Shown: positions 51,227-60,595 of the stretch, in pieces | How the letters are laid out: every line of letters begins with the position of its first letter | How positions within the stretch are numbered: the first letter of the stretch is position 1 | NCBI GenBank assembly: GCA_015061955.1 | Contig: SUVO01000014.1 | Span: forward strand, 1-64,000 | From: Verrucomicrobiaceae bacterium | Lineage (GTDB): Bacteria; Verrucomicrobiota; Verrucomicrobiia; Opitutales; Intestinicryptomonadaceae | Direction: 5' to 3' | DNA: 64,000 nt | The notes under the pieces: generated by a model | Database searches by the model: none | What the model saw: only the letters and a program-made list of their open reading frames with translations | Told to the model about the DNA's origin: nothing | Translations under genes and position numbers: made by a program

Positions 51227-53104
51227 ATGAAAAAGATACTGAAAACAATAATATTACTTTCAAGCATTCTAGTTGCATCTCATGTTTGGGCTATCGACTT
51301 CGTTGACTTAAAAATCACCAAAAAAAACAACGACATTGAAATTAAGCGCGTAGTTTTAGAGAAGATAAACGATACAACTTCTCGCTTGGTGATAAAAAAA
51401 TCCGACATCACAGACGATGTACAACTCATTGACATATTTGCCGACAACGCAAAATCCAAAAAAGGCGATGATGGATTTTGGATTATGCAACGAGGCGAAT
51501 TAGGATATTTCAACAGAGAAAATATGTCTTATTCCGCCGGCAGACGTTATGTCTATTTGCCTTATTACGCAATGAAAACTCCAACAGAAACGTTCATCGG
51601 TGTAATAGAAGGAATGCGTTTTGAATTTAATGTGAATGTTGAATCGAAAAACGGCAAATATGTTATGTATCCGCGTTGGTATATTGGCGATATAGGCGCA
51701 AAACCTTACGAGGACATTGTCATAACATACTACAAGTTGTCTAACAATGCAGATTACAACGATATGGCAAAGGCATATCGTAAGCACAAATTCGAACGTG
51801 AAACCGACATTCAACCTTTGAAAAAAAGATTCGCCAAACAACCATATTTAGAGCAAATGGCGAAATCGATTCCCGTAAGAATGTATTTTGGTTGGAAGAA
51901 ATTTAATCCTGCTGTTGATTCAAGACATTTTTATCCCAAAGGTGGAAAACCATTTGAAGTTAAAGATTATGGATTATCGCAACCTCCGAATGTCCCATTT
52001 GAACTAGGATTCAAAGTAGATAAAGAAGAAAACAAAACAAGCGGAGTGAAGTTTTCCGAAGGCTCAAGATTGTTGCAAAAAGCAAAAGATATGGGTATTG
52101 ATGATATAGCTGTATGCGTAGCCGGTTGGCAAACAGGTGGCTATGACTCGCGTTGCCCAACATCATTTCCCGTATGCGAAGAAGTCGGTGGCGAAGTGGA
52201 ACTGAGAAAATTCATAAAGAAAGGTCAATCTCTCGGCTACATTATTGATGCGCATCACAACTACACTGACACGTTTACATGTTCGCCCGAATGGAGCACT
52301 GATATCGTTTGTAAAGCACCTGATACAAAAACGCTCACGCGCGTCAGCCACTGTTGCGGAGGAATCGCCTTTAATCTCTGCTTAGTTAATGCCAGAGATA
52401 AATTCATTTTTAGAGATTTGCCAAAAATTGCTGATTTGGGCTTTAGAGGCGCTCCATACATAGATGTATTTACAGCCGAACGTCCTGATAGATGCGTTGA
52501 TCCAAATCACCCAAGCAATCGAAAAAATATGGGAGAAATTCAAAAACAGATAGCTTTGAAATGCCATGAATTATTCGGAGGCTTTGCTTCAGAATGCGGA
52601 TTCGACCACATTATAGGGCAAGTTGATTACATAAACTACGTTTGTGCACCGATGCGCGAAAAATACGTTTATAAAAATAAAGCTTATGAAGTTGTAGACG
52701 ATTTTGTTCCATTCTGGGAATTAGTCTATCACGATATAGTGCTTCATAACACCGATAAAATCACGCAAGAAACATTGTCGCAAGAAAACAATTTGAAACT
52801 TGTAGAATTCGGAGGACGCCCAATTTTCTACACAGTTACAGATAAGAACTTGCCAGATATAAAAAAAGCATACGAGCAATTCAAGTCTTTGAGACACCTA
52901 ATGCTTGAAGAAATGATAAGCCACAAAAAGTTGAACGATGGAATATATGCCATAAAATACGGCAACGGTGAAACAATCATCGTCAACTACAAAGATACTC
53001 CTTATTTGTTCAAGGGAGTAACAGTTGCTCCTAAAAATTTTAAACTTATAAAGCAATCCCTTTCCGAAAGAGTTGTCTCTTTCTTCAAAGCTTCATGTAA
53101 ATAG
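51227..53104 (+). CDS. Secreted DUF5696-like glycosidase candidate
   Basis: 625 residues. The start at 51227 follows AGAAGGA and begins a signal peptide (MKKILKTIILLSSILVASHVWA); an upstream ATG two codons earlier is less likely. Residues about 25-190 form a beta-sandwich domain. The central part is a barrel-like domain with QKAKDMGIDDIAVCVAGWQTGGYDSRCPTSFP, LGYIIDAHHNYTD, GFRGAPYIDVFTAERPDRCVDPNHP and GGFASECGFDHIIGQVDY. The aspartates and glutamates in YIDVFTAE and ASECG are plausible catalytic residues. The layout resembles DUF5696, a GH101-like group, but substrate and activity are not known. Confidence 0.7.
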   Translation: MKKILKTIILLSSILVASHVWAIDFVDLKITKKNNDIEIKRVVLEKINDTTSRLVIKKSDITDDVQLIDIFADNAKSKKGDDGFWIMQRGELGYFNRENMSYSAGRRYVYLPYYAMKTPTETFIGVIEGMRFEFNVNVESKNGKYVMYPRWYIGDIGAKPYEDIVITYYKLSNNADYNDMAKAYRKHKFERETDIQPLKKRFAKQPYLEQMAKSIPVRMYFGWKKFNPAVDSRHFYPKGGKPFEVKDYGLSQPPNVPFELGFKVDKEENKTSGVKFSEGSRLLQKAKDMGIDDIAVCVAGWQTGGYDSRCPTSFPVCEEVGGEVELRKFIKKGQSLGYIIDAHHNYTDTFTCSPEWSTDIVCKAPDTKTLTRVSHCCGGIAFNLCLVNARDKFIFRDLPKIADLGFRGAPYIDVFTAERPDRCVDPNHPSNRKNMGEIQKQIALKCHELFGGFASECGFDHIIGQVDYINYVCAPMREKYVYKNKAYEVVDDFVPFWELVYHDIVLHNTDKITQETLSQENNLKLVEFGGRPIFYTVTDKNLPDIKKAYEQFKSLRHLMLEEMISHKKLNDGIYAIKYGNGETIIVNYKDTPYLFKGVTVAPKNFKLIKQSLSERVVSFFKASCK

Positions 53105-53296
53105 CGTTTTCTTATTTGAAATACTGAATAAAAATCATCGGTATTGTAAGAAGTTTAACAAACATGATGCCGATAACTTAAATCGCACAAACACTCGATA
53201 AATTCTCGAGACTCGAAAAGGTGTCTATCTTGCAAATAAATCATGGATCCAAAAATCCAACTCCCAAGCGTTTAACACTTAAGTCCAAAATCTCAT

Positions 53297-55030
53297 TTAA
53301 AATTTTTTTTCAATAGATTCAATTAAAAAATTTACTATATCTGTTCTAAAGTCTAATAATTGAATACTTTTATTTTTTATTATATTTGCAAAATCTATTT
53401 TTATTTTTTTTACAACATTTTCATCAAAAATTTTTGCATTAGAACTAAATATATTTGACATTCTATTAGTCCACTTGTCTTGTTTCCCATTAAAGTTAAG
53501 ATTTTTTATATCCTCTATTCTTATTCCATATGCATCTGACATTTCTGTAGCATAAGATTCCGGATTAAAGATATCTTCAATTTCGCATTCTTTCATGCCA
53601 TTTATTTTTAGTATAGAATATTCAGAATTAGAAATTCTTTTAGCTTTTAGTAATTTATTTATTACATTTTTCCCAGCATCATCGCCATCCACTAATATAT
53701 GTATACTACAGAGATTGTATTTCATAAAATTTGAAAAGAATTCTATTTTATCAACTCCATTGCAAGGAAATATCACCAAACGAGAAGTTGTTATTGCTTC
53801 CTTTAAAATATTTGATTTTTCGAAAAAGAGATGTTCTAAAATAATCTTATCTGACTCTCCTTCTACCAATAATAATTGCTCTGCTGATATTAAATTATCA
53901 GAGATTTTTACACCTAGTATATTTTTTAACTCAGATTTATGTTTAGCTATTTTTGCTTTGTTATCCTTAACAATTATATTAGAGGATATTTGATGGGTAT
54001 TGGCTAAAAGAGGTGAATGTGTTGTTATTATTAGTTGATTTTTAGCTGATATATTTGCTAAGATTTCTTTTAATTTGTGGATCGCATCTGGATGTAGATG
54101 TGATTCAGGTTCTTCTATAGCTATTATAAAGGAGTCTGCTTGTTTGTTGTTTAGTGAAACAAACTGAGCTATCGATAAGGCAATTAAACTTTGAATTCCA
54201 GTTCCTTTATGTTGCAATGATGTTTTCATACCATCGTCAACAAATATATCAACATCTCTTGAATATGATCGATAACGAGCATTTTCATAAAATTGAATTT
54301 CAGTAGATTTTATATTTGGTATAAAATCTTTTAGGATATTATTAACTTGATCTGAAAGTGAATTTAGTAAAGGTTCTCTTTTAGATTTTAATAGGTCTAA
54401 TGCGTTTTTATATTCTTCAGATTCCTCAAGTTGTTTCAATTGAATATTTAAAAGTTGCAAAATGTTATAGTTCGCATCATATGCAGTTCGAATTGCACCG
54501 ATATAACATATGTTAATTTTATCCGTTATAAATTTTGCAATAGAATTGATCTTTTCAGAAGAAATTCTGTTTGAAAAATGTCCAGGTTTATTTAACGATA
54601 ACCTAATTTGATCTGGAAAAGCTTCTAATTTTATAGGGATATTCTTTAAATTAGATTCGGAAGTTTTCTTCAATTCCTTTCTCTCTTCTTGAGTTAACTC
54701 AAATGTTAGTATAAAAGTTGAATTCTTTTTGCCTTTAGTATGAGATTTTTCTTGCATGTTCACAGGAAAATCCCTTTCCCAATCATATCCATTTTCTTGT
54801 TTTCTATAATTAGTTGTATTATCATATACAATATTTCTATTCCTTATATAACCGGGTTGTTTTCTTATAGAAATGGATTCTAAAAAACGTAGGGAAAATA
54901 CTAATGCTAAAAGAATGTTTGATTTCCCTTCATTGTTAGGACCAATAATAACAGTATTATCTTGTATTGGAAACTCACTTTTGTTTACAATACTTCTAAA
55001 ACGTTCAACAGAAAATTTTTTCAGTTTCAT
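53297..55030 (-). CDS. OLD-family ATP-dependent nuclease (AAA plus TOPRIM)
   Basis: 577 residues. The ATPase half has Walker A GPNNEGKS at 30-37, signature HKGTGIQSLIALSIAQ and Walker B FIIAIEEPESHLHPDAIH, followed by the switch histidine in ITTHSPLLAN. The TOPRIM nuclease half has LLLVEGESDKIILEHLF with the catalytic glutamate and IHILVDGDDAGKNVINKL with the D-x-D. Such proteins cut DNA and act in phage defence (OLD of P2, GajA of Gabija). No UvrD-like GajB or other partner lies beside it, so it looks like a stand-alone OLD. It is the last gene of the defence island, 50 bases after AbiEii. Confidence 0.88.
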   Translation of the reverse strand: MKLKKFSVERFRSIVNKSEFPIQDNTVIIGPNNEGKSNILLALVFSLRFLESISIRKQPGYIRNRNIVYDNTTNYRKQENGYDWERDFPVNMQEKSHTKGKKNSTFILTFELTQEERKELKKTSESNLKNIPIKLEAFPDQIRLSLNKPGHFSNRISSEKINSIAKFITDKINICYIGAIRTAYDANYNILQLLNIQLKQLEESEEYKNALDLLKSKREPLLNSLSDQVNNILKDFIPNIKSTEIQFYENARYRSYSRDVDIFVDDGMKTSLQHKGTGIQSLIALSIAQFVSLNNKQADSFIIAIEEPESHLHPDAIHKLKEILANISAKNQLIITTHSPLLANTHQISSNIIVKDNKAKIAKHKSELKNILGVKISDNLISAEQLLLVEGESDKIILEHLFFEKSNILKEAITTSRLVIFPCNGVDKIEFFSNFMKYNLCSIHILVDGDDAGKNVINKLLKAKRISNSEYSILKINGMKECEIEDIFNPESYATEMSDAYGIRIEDIKNLNFNGKQDKWTNRMSNIFSSNAKIFDENVVKKIKIDFANIIKNKSIQLLDFRTDIVNFLIESIEKKF

Positions 55031-55080
55031 AGATTCCTTGAGCTTATATTAGAATTTAATATTTTTTATTTTATAAAATA

Positions 55081-55989
55081 TCAAAACAAATCTTCTAATT
55101 TCTTAACTTGTAAGTTAAAAGCATCGGGAGATTTTGTTTTGAAGATGTTTAGATTTTGGAGTTTCCATTTTATTGCTGGATATTCTTCTAAGTTTACAAA
55201 TGGGGATAAAGAGAAATCGGGATCTCCTTTTGCGAAGCTTAGCAAGAATTTCTTTTGGTTCTCGCTTAATTTCAAAAGAACATCTTTTTTCAGTTGCAGG
55301 AAAACTTCCTTTAGTTCTTCAACGCTTGTTTCTTCAAAAGACATTCCGACAAAATCTTTTTCGTAAAGGTTATTTATATCTTTTGGGTTTGGATTAAGTG
55401 TTTCGTGGAAAACTCCGTCTCCTCCACAAAGATAGCAAATAAAATTAGCAATAATTTCGTCTGAAATTCCATCAGTTTCATAAAGCTTTTTTACGTCGAA
55501 AAGATCACGTGGGTGTTGTCGATTTAAGGCAGCGACAAGTTTACCAGCGTAAAGTTCTTTCTTTGTTAAAACAAAAGCTTCAGCTTCTGACATAAACAAA
55601 TCTTCTGCTTTTTCTGACAAAGACAATACAACAGGAGCATTCAACGTTCCTCTAAAAATATGATTAACTTCAATCTTAACAGAATATCCGGCTCTTGAAA
55701 TCACAAGTTTTGTTGAATCTTTTTCAAAACGAGATTTATCGGTACTAATGCCTTTGGTCTCTAAATTAACAGCGATTTCACTTAGTTTCGACGAAATATT
55801 CTTCAATGCAGTATCGCGATCGTGAGTCCTATTTGTGTAAGCTAAATCGATATCGACAGAAAATCTTGGCAAGTTTTGGTGGAAAAGATTTATTGCAGTC
55901 CCACCTTTCAATGCGAATGTGTCGTCATTAAAAATTGAGGACAGTGAATCAATCAAAAGTTTTACAACGGATTTGTAATAGTCGTTCAT
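55081..55989 (-). CDS. abiEii: AbiEii-type nucleotidyltransferase toxin
   Basis: 302 residues. FALKGGTAINLF near the start and RFSVDIDLAY give the GG/S and DxD motifs of the nucleotidyltransferase fold that defines AbiEii/AbiGii toxins. KKELYAGKLVAALNRQHPRDLFDVKKLYE carries the conserved lysine and aspartate downstream. These toxins transfer nucleotides, for example to tRNA, and arrest growth after phage infection. The start overlaps the AbiEi stop by four bases (ATGA), the usual antitoxin-first order of type IV systems. Confidence 0.9.
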   Translation of the reverse strand: MNDYYKSVVKLLIDSLSSIFNDDTFALKGGTAINLFHQNLPRFSVDIDLAYTNRTHDRDTALKNISSKLSEIAVNLETKGISTDKSRFEKDSTKLVISRAGYSVKIEVNHIFRGTLNAPVVLSLSEKAEDLFMSEAEAFVLTKKELYAGKLVAALNRQHPRDLFDVKKLYETDGISDEIIANFICYLCGGDGVFHETLNPNPKDINNLYEKDFVGMSFEETSVEELKEVFLQLKKDVLLKLSENQKKFLLSFAKGDPDFSLSPFVNLEEYPAIKWKLQNLNIFKTKSPDAFNLQVKKLEDLF

Positions 55990-56708
55990 AGTGGGGGAAG
56001 AGATAAAATTGTATTGTCATTTAAAACTACATTCAAGTGTTTTGAAGAGTCGTAAGGCTTTATTGTTGAAATGAGGAAATCGGAGTAATCAATACCTAAT
56101 TCTTTGCTCCAATGCCCAAGTAATCTAAGCACTTTTATGCGTTTGCAATTTTCGATAAGATTAGTTAGCACTTTCTTTCGTGGTGACAAAATTAAATCAA
56201 AAAGGTTTTTTGCCTCTTCAACAGAATAAAGAGTGCCGACAGAATCCAAAACTTCAAATAGAGCTCGTTCTGGAGACGAAACCTTTATTGAAGTATTATC
56301 GAAATTTGTTATGGCAAAATCAAAATCTTCAGTAAATGGGGACTTTGAAGTATATTTTGCAGGATATTTTTTATTGAACCAATTTGGAATTACTTTGCGT
56401 TTATCTGTTCCCCAAAAATGAATTTGAGCGTTTACAGGAAGATTATGAACTATCTTGTGCAACGCCAATGCAGAACGTCCGCCAATGTGAATTTCGCCTA
56501 ATTCGCTTTGAAGAAATTCTATTGTTTTTTCCCGATTTAAAGATGCATTTGACAAAGAAAAAACACCTCTTTGAAGTTGAAGAAGTTTGCCACTTTTTAC
56601 ATACTTGCTTCGAGTTGATGCATTGATACCAAGCTTCTCTAAATCAGAAGCTGATATAGGAGAATCTGATGGAATTGTAAAAAGCTTTGCTGTTAGATTT
56701 GTCCTCAT
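55986..56708 (-). CDS. abiEi: AbiEi-type antitoxin / transcriptional regulator
   Basis: 240 residues. Residues about 18-60 are a winged helix-turn-helix (ISASDLEKLGINASTRSKYVKSGKLLQLQRGVFSL). The following domain has IHIGGRSALALHKIVHNLP and later VSSPERALFEVLDSVG, the pattern of the AbiEi antitoxin C-domain. It represses its own promoter and neutralizes AbiEii in known systems. It begins 55 bases after the type III Res gene end, so it may share that transcript or have a promoter of its own in that gap. Confidence 0.87.
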   Translation of the reverse strand: MRTNLTAKLFTIPSDSPISASDLEKLGINASTRSKYVKSGKLLQLQRGVFSLSNASLNREKTIEFLQSELGEIHIGGRSALALHKIVHNLPVNAQIHFWGTDKRKVIPNWFNKKYPAKYTSKSPFTEDFDFAITNFDNTSIKVSSPERALFEVLDSVGTLYSVEEAKNLFDLILSPRKKVLTNLIENCKRIKVLRLLGHWSKELGIDYSDFLISTIKPYDSSKHLNVVLNDNTILSLPPL

Positions 56709-56763
56709 AAAATTCTTATAAGGAAATATAATCGGACTTTTCTAACAAAAAGCAAGCTTTTTA

Positions 56764-59700
56764 TCAATCTTTCATAACTTTATTGAGGAGTTCTGTGTAG
56801 TTGTTGATAAAGTCGTATTTGACGTCTGATGGGCAGATTGCGGCGAAGTGTTTGCGAGCACATGAGATTTTCGCATTTTCGATTTCACGCAGATTGAGTG
56901 TCGACATATCGCCTTTAGTTTCTGCCACAAAGTAGATATGTTTTACGCTACCAGCTTTGAAAGCGATTGCCCAGTCGGGACTATATTTGCCAACAGGTGT
57001 TGAAATGTAGAAGGTCTTTGGCAATTTGACATATATTGCGACATCTTCGCTTGCTTCAAAATCTTTTGCTATTTCTTTCTCACCTCTTGAATCCCAAATT
57101 AAATAATCGTAAAGCTGGCGTTGTGTTGCCATTGCATTTACGCCCAACTTACCTTTTAGAGAAGGCTCGGTAAAGATGCTTGTATCGTAAGAATCTTCGA
57201 GCTTTTTATAAGTGATATGTTGAACGATTGCAGTAGCTTTTCTTTCGTTAATTAAGGTTGAAACCTTTATGATAAATTCTTCTGGATTTACTTTAAACAA
57301 GTCAAATTTATCAGAACGAATATTGCGAAGAATTTCGGCGATTGTTTTACGGGTAAGCCCCGTTTCTGTAACGATTTTTCCGATAAGGTCGTATTTTACA
57401 TTGCTTAACAAAGAATTTTCGACTTCCACAACTTTGCTTTGTTGCTTTGCGAAGGAACTGCCACTACTCAGAGAATCTTTTGAATCTATGGAATTCATTG
57501 AGCCTTGCTGGACAACGTAGAAGTTTTTAGAGACCTCCAAGTGCGAGTTAATTTCGTCGACAGCGTGTTTTATTAGTTCAGCAGTGTCGAATTCGACACA
57601 ATAAGCCGATTTAGAGCTAATCTTTTCCCACAATGCTTTAAATTCTTTACTTGCGAGCCTTGCACTATTGACAGTGAGCGACACATTTTGTCCGCGTGCA
57701 TCTTCCGGTTTGATTTTATCTTCGTCGTAAATGTTATCGAGCACTTTTACGATACTATCTGATAAATCTTTTAGATTATCGGGCAAGTTCAGTTTACCAG
57801 CAAATTTGTCTTCATAATATTTGTCGGTAAGTTTTCCGCCCATTGTTGCGTAGCCATTGACAACAAGCGAAGTGCAAATTGCATCAGCATCATCACTGGA
57901 AAGCTTAATTTCTTCACCAGAGTTTGATGTAATAGTTCTGCCTTTGAAAAGTTCGATATTAACCTTTTCTGGTCTATCTGAAACAGCTTCGGCATATTCA
58001 GTTTGAAGACCTTGAGCAAACTTATCGTAAGACTCGCTTGCGATAACAGTAAGAACGTTGATATTGTGAACGTCTTGACCGATTGCATTTACGTCCATAC
58101 GTTCGCCATCTTTATTTACACACAAACGCAAGCCACGTCCGACTTCTTGACGCTTACGGACTTCAGCAGAACTTTGTTTAAGCGTACAAATTTGGAAAAC
58201 ATTTGGGTTATCCCAACCTTCACGCAAAGCTGAGTGCGAGAAAATAAAGCGAACAGGTTCTTTGATATCGAGCAAACGTTCTTTATTTTTCATAATGAGG
58301 TCGTATGCGTCGACATCATTTGAAAGCTTCGCTTTTTTATCTTCTTTGGTATCGCTATCAACAAACTTCTTTGTCTTTTTATCGATAGAAAAATATCCAG
58401 CGTGAGTAGAATTTGCCGAGATATTTTTCAGATATTCTTTGAATTCAGAATCGCTTGCAAGGTCTGTAATAAAGTCTTGCACAATAGATTCATATTCTTC
58501 TTCAAAGATATTTGCGAAGTCGCCATTAAAGGCAGTATTTGTTTCGTCATAAACTTTGTAGTTTTCAACTTTATCAATAAAGAAAAGCGAAAGAACTTTA
58601 ATACCTTTTGCAAAAAGCTGACGTTCTCTTTCGAGGTGAGATATAATTGTTTCGCGAATTTGTATTCGGCGCATATGATCTTCGTTAACGTCGTTTAGAA
58701 CATCGCCGACATAAATTTTTATACCATTTAAAAATTCTACTGAATTATCTCTACCATCAATAGTTTTGATTGTGTAGCGATCTTTGTAAGCGTTTAGATT
58801 ATTTGAAGACGCAAACAAATTGTCGCCTTCTGCAAATACTTGAGTTTTTCTACGGACTTTACCAGTGCCGGCAATTTCAAATTCAATCTTTGCCATTGGT
58901 GGTTTATTTGGCGAAAGAACCAAATTTTGCAGATACAAATAACCATCGGTGCCTGTGATTGTAGATGCAGAAATACCTTTTACTGAAATCTTTTTTACAA
59001 GGCGTTGATTGTAAGCTTCGATAGCATCAAGGCGATAGACCATATTGTAGATGCTGTCTTTTTTGTGTGTTGCCGAATAACGCAGTGTAAAGAGAGCATT
59101 AAATTTTTTGAGGGATTCTTTTGTGGTTTTACCTTCTACCGATTGTGGTTCGTCGATAATCAATATTGGGTTTGTGCGTGCAATAACATCAATAGGTTTT
59201 CTGCTATTAAACTCGTCAAGCTCCATGCCGATACGTCTTGCTTTTTCGCTTTTTGCATTGAAAGCTTGCGAGTTAATAATCATTGCATTGATATTGCTAT
59301 CGCTTGCGAATTGCGAAATATCTTGCAAGTTTGCAGAATTGTAAATGAAGAACCGGACTTGTTTGTTATATTCTTCTTTGAAGTGGTCGGCAGTTATTTG
59401 GAAAGATTTATAAACACCTTCGCGGATTGCGACACTGGGCACAACAATTATAAATTTGCTCCAGCCATAAAGTTTGTTGAGCTCGTAAATAGTTTTGATG
59501 TAAGTGTAAGTTTTACCAACACCGGTTTCCATTTCTATTGTCAGATTTATTCCATCGCCTTCAAGCTTATCAGAAGGCTTAATCATTTGCGAATTCTGAA
59601 TACGCTGGATGCGTTGAAGTAAAACGTCTTTTGTTAGAGCTGGAACAAGGCGACTATTTGCAAAGCCAGTAAACAACACACTACGCATTCTACCTTGTTT

Positions 59701-59823
59701 GTTATCACGACCTGGGTCGATTTGATATGTATTTTTATCTATGCAAGGTTGCCCTACAAAGACATCACACACTGCCTTTGCCGCATCTGCTTGAAATTTT
59801 TGATGTTTAAATTTTAATTTCAT
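56764..59823 (-). CDS. Type III restriction endonuclease subunit (Res)
   Basis: 1019 residues. The SF2 helicase part has Walker A METGVGKT at 98-105, ILIIDEPQSVEG as the DEAD-type box, LRYSATH as motif III and KRQEVGRGLRLCVN as motif VI. The C-terminal nuclease reads YSPDWAIAFKAGSVKHIYFVAETKG, that is PD...ExK. With Mod it translocates and cuts DNA between unmethylated sites that face each other. Its start overlaps the stop of the Abi_C gene by four bases, so translation is coupled to that gene rather than directly to Mod. Confidence 0.93.
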   Translation of the reverse strand: MKLKFKHQKFQADAAKAVCDVFVGQPCIDKNTYQIDPGRDNKQGRMRSVLFTGFANSRLVPALTKDVLLQRIQRIQNSQMIKPSDKLEGDGINLTIEMETGVGKTYTYIKTIYELNKLYGWSKFIIVVPSVAIREGVYKSFQITADHFKEEYNKQVRFFIYNSANLQDISQFASDSNINAMIINSQAFNAKSEKARRIGMELDEFNSRKPIDVIARTNPILIIDEPQSVEGKTTKESLKKFNALFTLRYSATHKKDSIYNMVYRLDAIEAYNQRLVKKISVKGISASTITGTDGYLYLQNLVLSPNKPPMAKIEFEIAGTGKVRRKTQVFAEGDNLFASSNNLNAYKDRYTIKTIDGRDNSVEFLNGIKIYVGDVLNDVNEDHMRRIQIRETIISHLERERQLFAKGIKVLSLFFIDKVENYKVYDETNTAFNGDFANIFEEEYESIVQDFITDLASDSEFKEYLKNISANSTHAGYFSIDKKTKKFVDSDTKEDKKAKLSNDVDAYDLIMKNKERLLDIKEPVRFIFSHSALREGWDNPNVFQICTLKQSSAEVRKRQEVGRGLRLCVNKDGERMDVNAIGQDVHNINVLTVIASESYDKFAQGLQTEYAEAVSDRPEKVNIELFKGRTITSNSGEEIKLSSDDADAICTSLVVNGYATMGGKLTDKYYEDKFAGKLNLPDNLKDLSDSIVKVLDNIYDEDKIKPEDARGQNVSLTVNSARLASKEFKALWEKISSKSAYCVEFDTAELIKHAVDEINSHLEVSKNFYVVQQGSMNSIDSKDSLSSGSSFAKQQSKVVEVENSLLSNVKYDLIGKIVTETGLTRKTIAEILRNIRSDKFDLFKVNPEEFIIKVSTLINERKATAIVQHITYKKLEDSYDTSIFTEPSLKGKLGVNAMATQRQLYDYLIWDSRGEKEIAKDFEASEDVAIYVKLPKTFYISTPVGKYSPDWAIAFKAGSVKHIYFVAETKGDMSTLNLREIENAKISCARKHFAAICPSDVKYDFINNYTELLNKVMKD

Positions 59824-60590
59824 TGAAGTATCTCTTCTTCTACTTTATTAATAAAAACCAACAAATTTGAAATTGTCTTTAAAACAAACTCAGATTCATT
59901 TTTATTAAGAATAGTATTGTCATGTGCAAAGCTTTGATCGTTACGAATGGTATTGAATTTTTCAAAAATAGATATCCCCATTCTTAAGGCGGTAATACTG
60001 AAGTCAGATGTAACTTTGCCATCAGTCTTATAGTATTTTATCAACATTCCCAATAAACTATGAAGCGGAAAATTGTTATTGTTTTTATCCGATAAATCGA
60101 TGTTGTGTTTTGTACAACATGCACGAATGTATTTCATTGTAAAAGTATGCAACCTATCTAAAGCTAATTGTGGAGTCCCCCTTAGAATATTTTGCTTTAT
60201 ATCCGCCTGCAACATTTTTAAATCATCATTATTGATATCTGGAAGATTTATATCTGAACCTTGCCGACTTTTTAAATATTCTCTTACTTTTGCTATTTGT
60301 GATTTCTTTATTTCATCTAATTTTTTTTCTTCCAAATAATAGTCTTCTGCGTAATCAATTAAATCTTGTGTAAGCTTAAAAACAATGCCTTCGGGTTCCG
60401 TATTCCAAATTCGTCTTAGTTTTTTCCCTTTTGATTCATCTTCCGTATAATTTTTATCATTATATATGTCAATTCCGACCGATTCTTTGATGAAATCAGA
60501 AAAAGTTGAATTAGTAAAATCTAACACATAACCAGATTGAATCAACAATCCTTCCAGAAGCTTTCTTGTTTTAGAATCAAATACTGACAT
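59820..60590 (-). CDS. Abortive-infection family protein (Abi_C, HEPN-like)
   Basis: 256 residues. The first part (LLIQSGYVLDFTNSTFSDFIKESVGIDIYNDKNY...LRRIW) matches the N-domain of the 'abortive infection family protein' group. The C-terminal part is the Abi_C helical domain, with RNDQSFAH at 216-223, an R-x6-H motif like that of HEPN ribonucleases. If active it would degrade RNA when the cell is infected. It is placed between Mod (5 bases) and Res (4-base overlap), locked into the restriction operon, so it may act as a second line when restriction fails. Confidence 0.8.
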   Translation of the reverse strand: MSVFDSKTRKLLEGLLIQSGYVLDFTNSTFSDFIKESVGIDIYNDKNYTEDESKGKKLRRIWNTEPEGIVFKLTQDLIDYAEDYYLEEKKLDEIKKSQIAKVREYLKSRQGSDINLPDINNDDLKMLQADIKQNILRGTPQLALDRLHTFTMKYIRACCTKHNIDLSDKNNNNFPLHSLLGMLIKYYKTDGKVTSDFSITALRMGISIFEKFNTIRNDQSFAHDNTILNKNESEFVLKTISNLLVFINKVEEEILQ

Positions 60591-60595
60591 AACTT

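Noticed and set aside
59005-59622. 205-codon frame on the plus strand
   Set aside because: It is antisense to the type III Res gene in a conserved helicase region; its Phe/Cys-rich sequence is a typical shadow.
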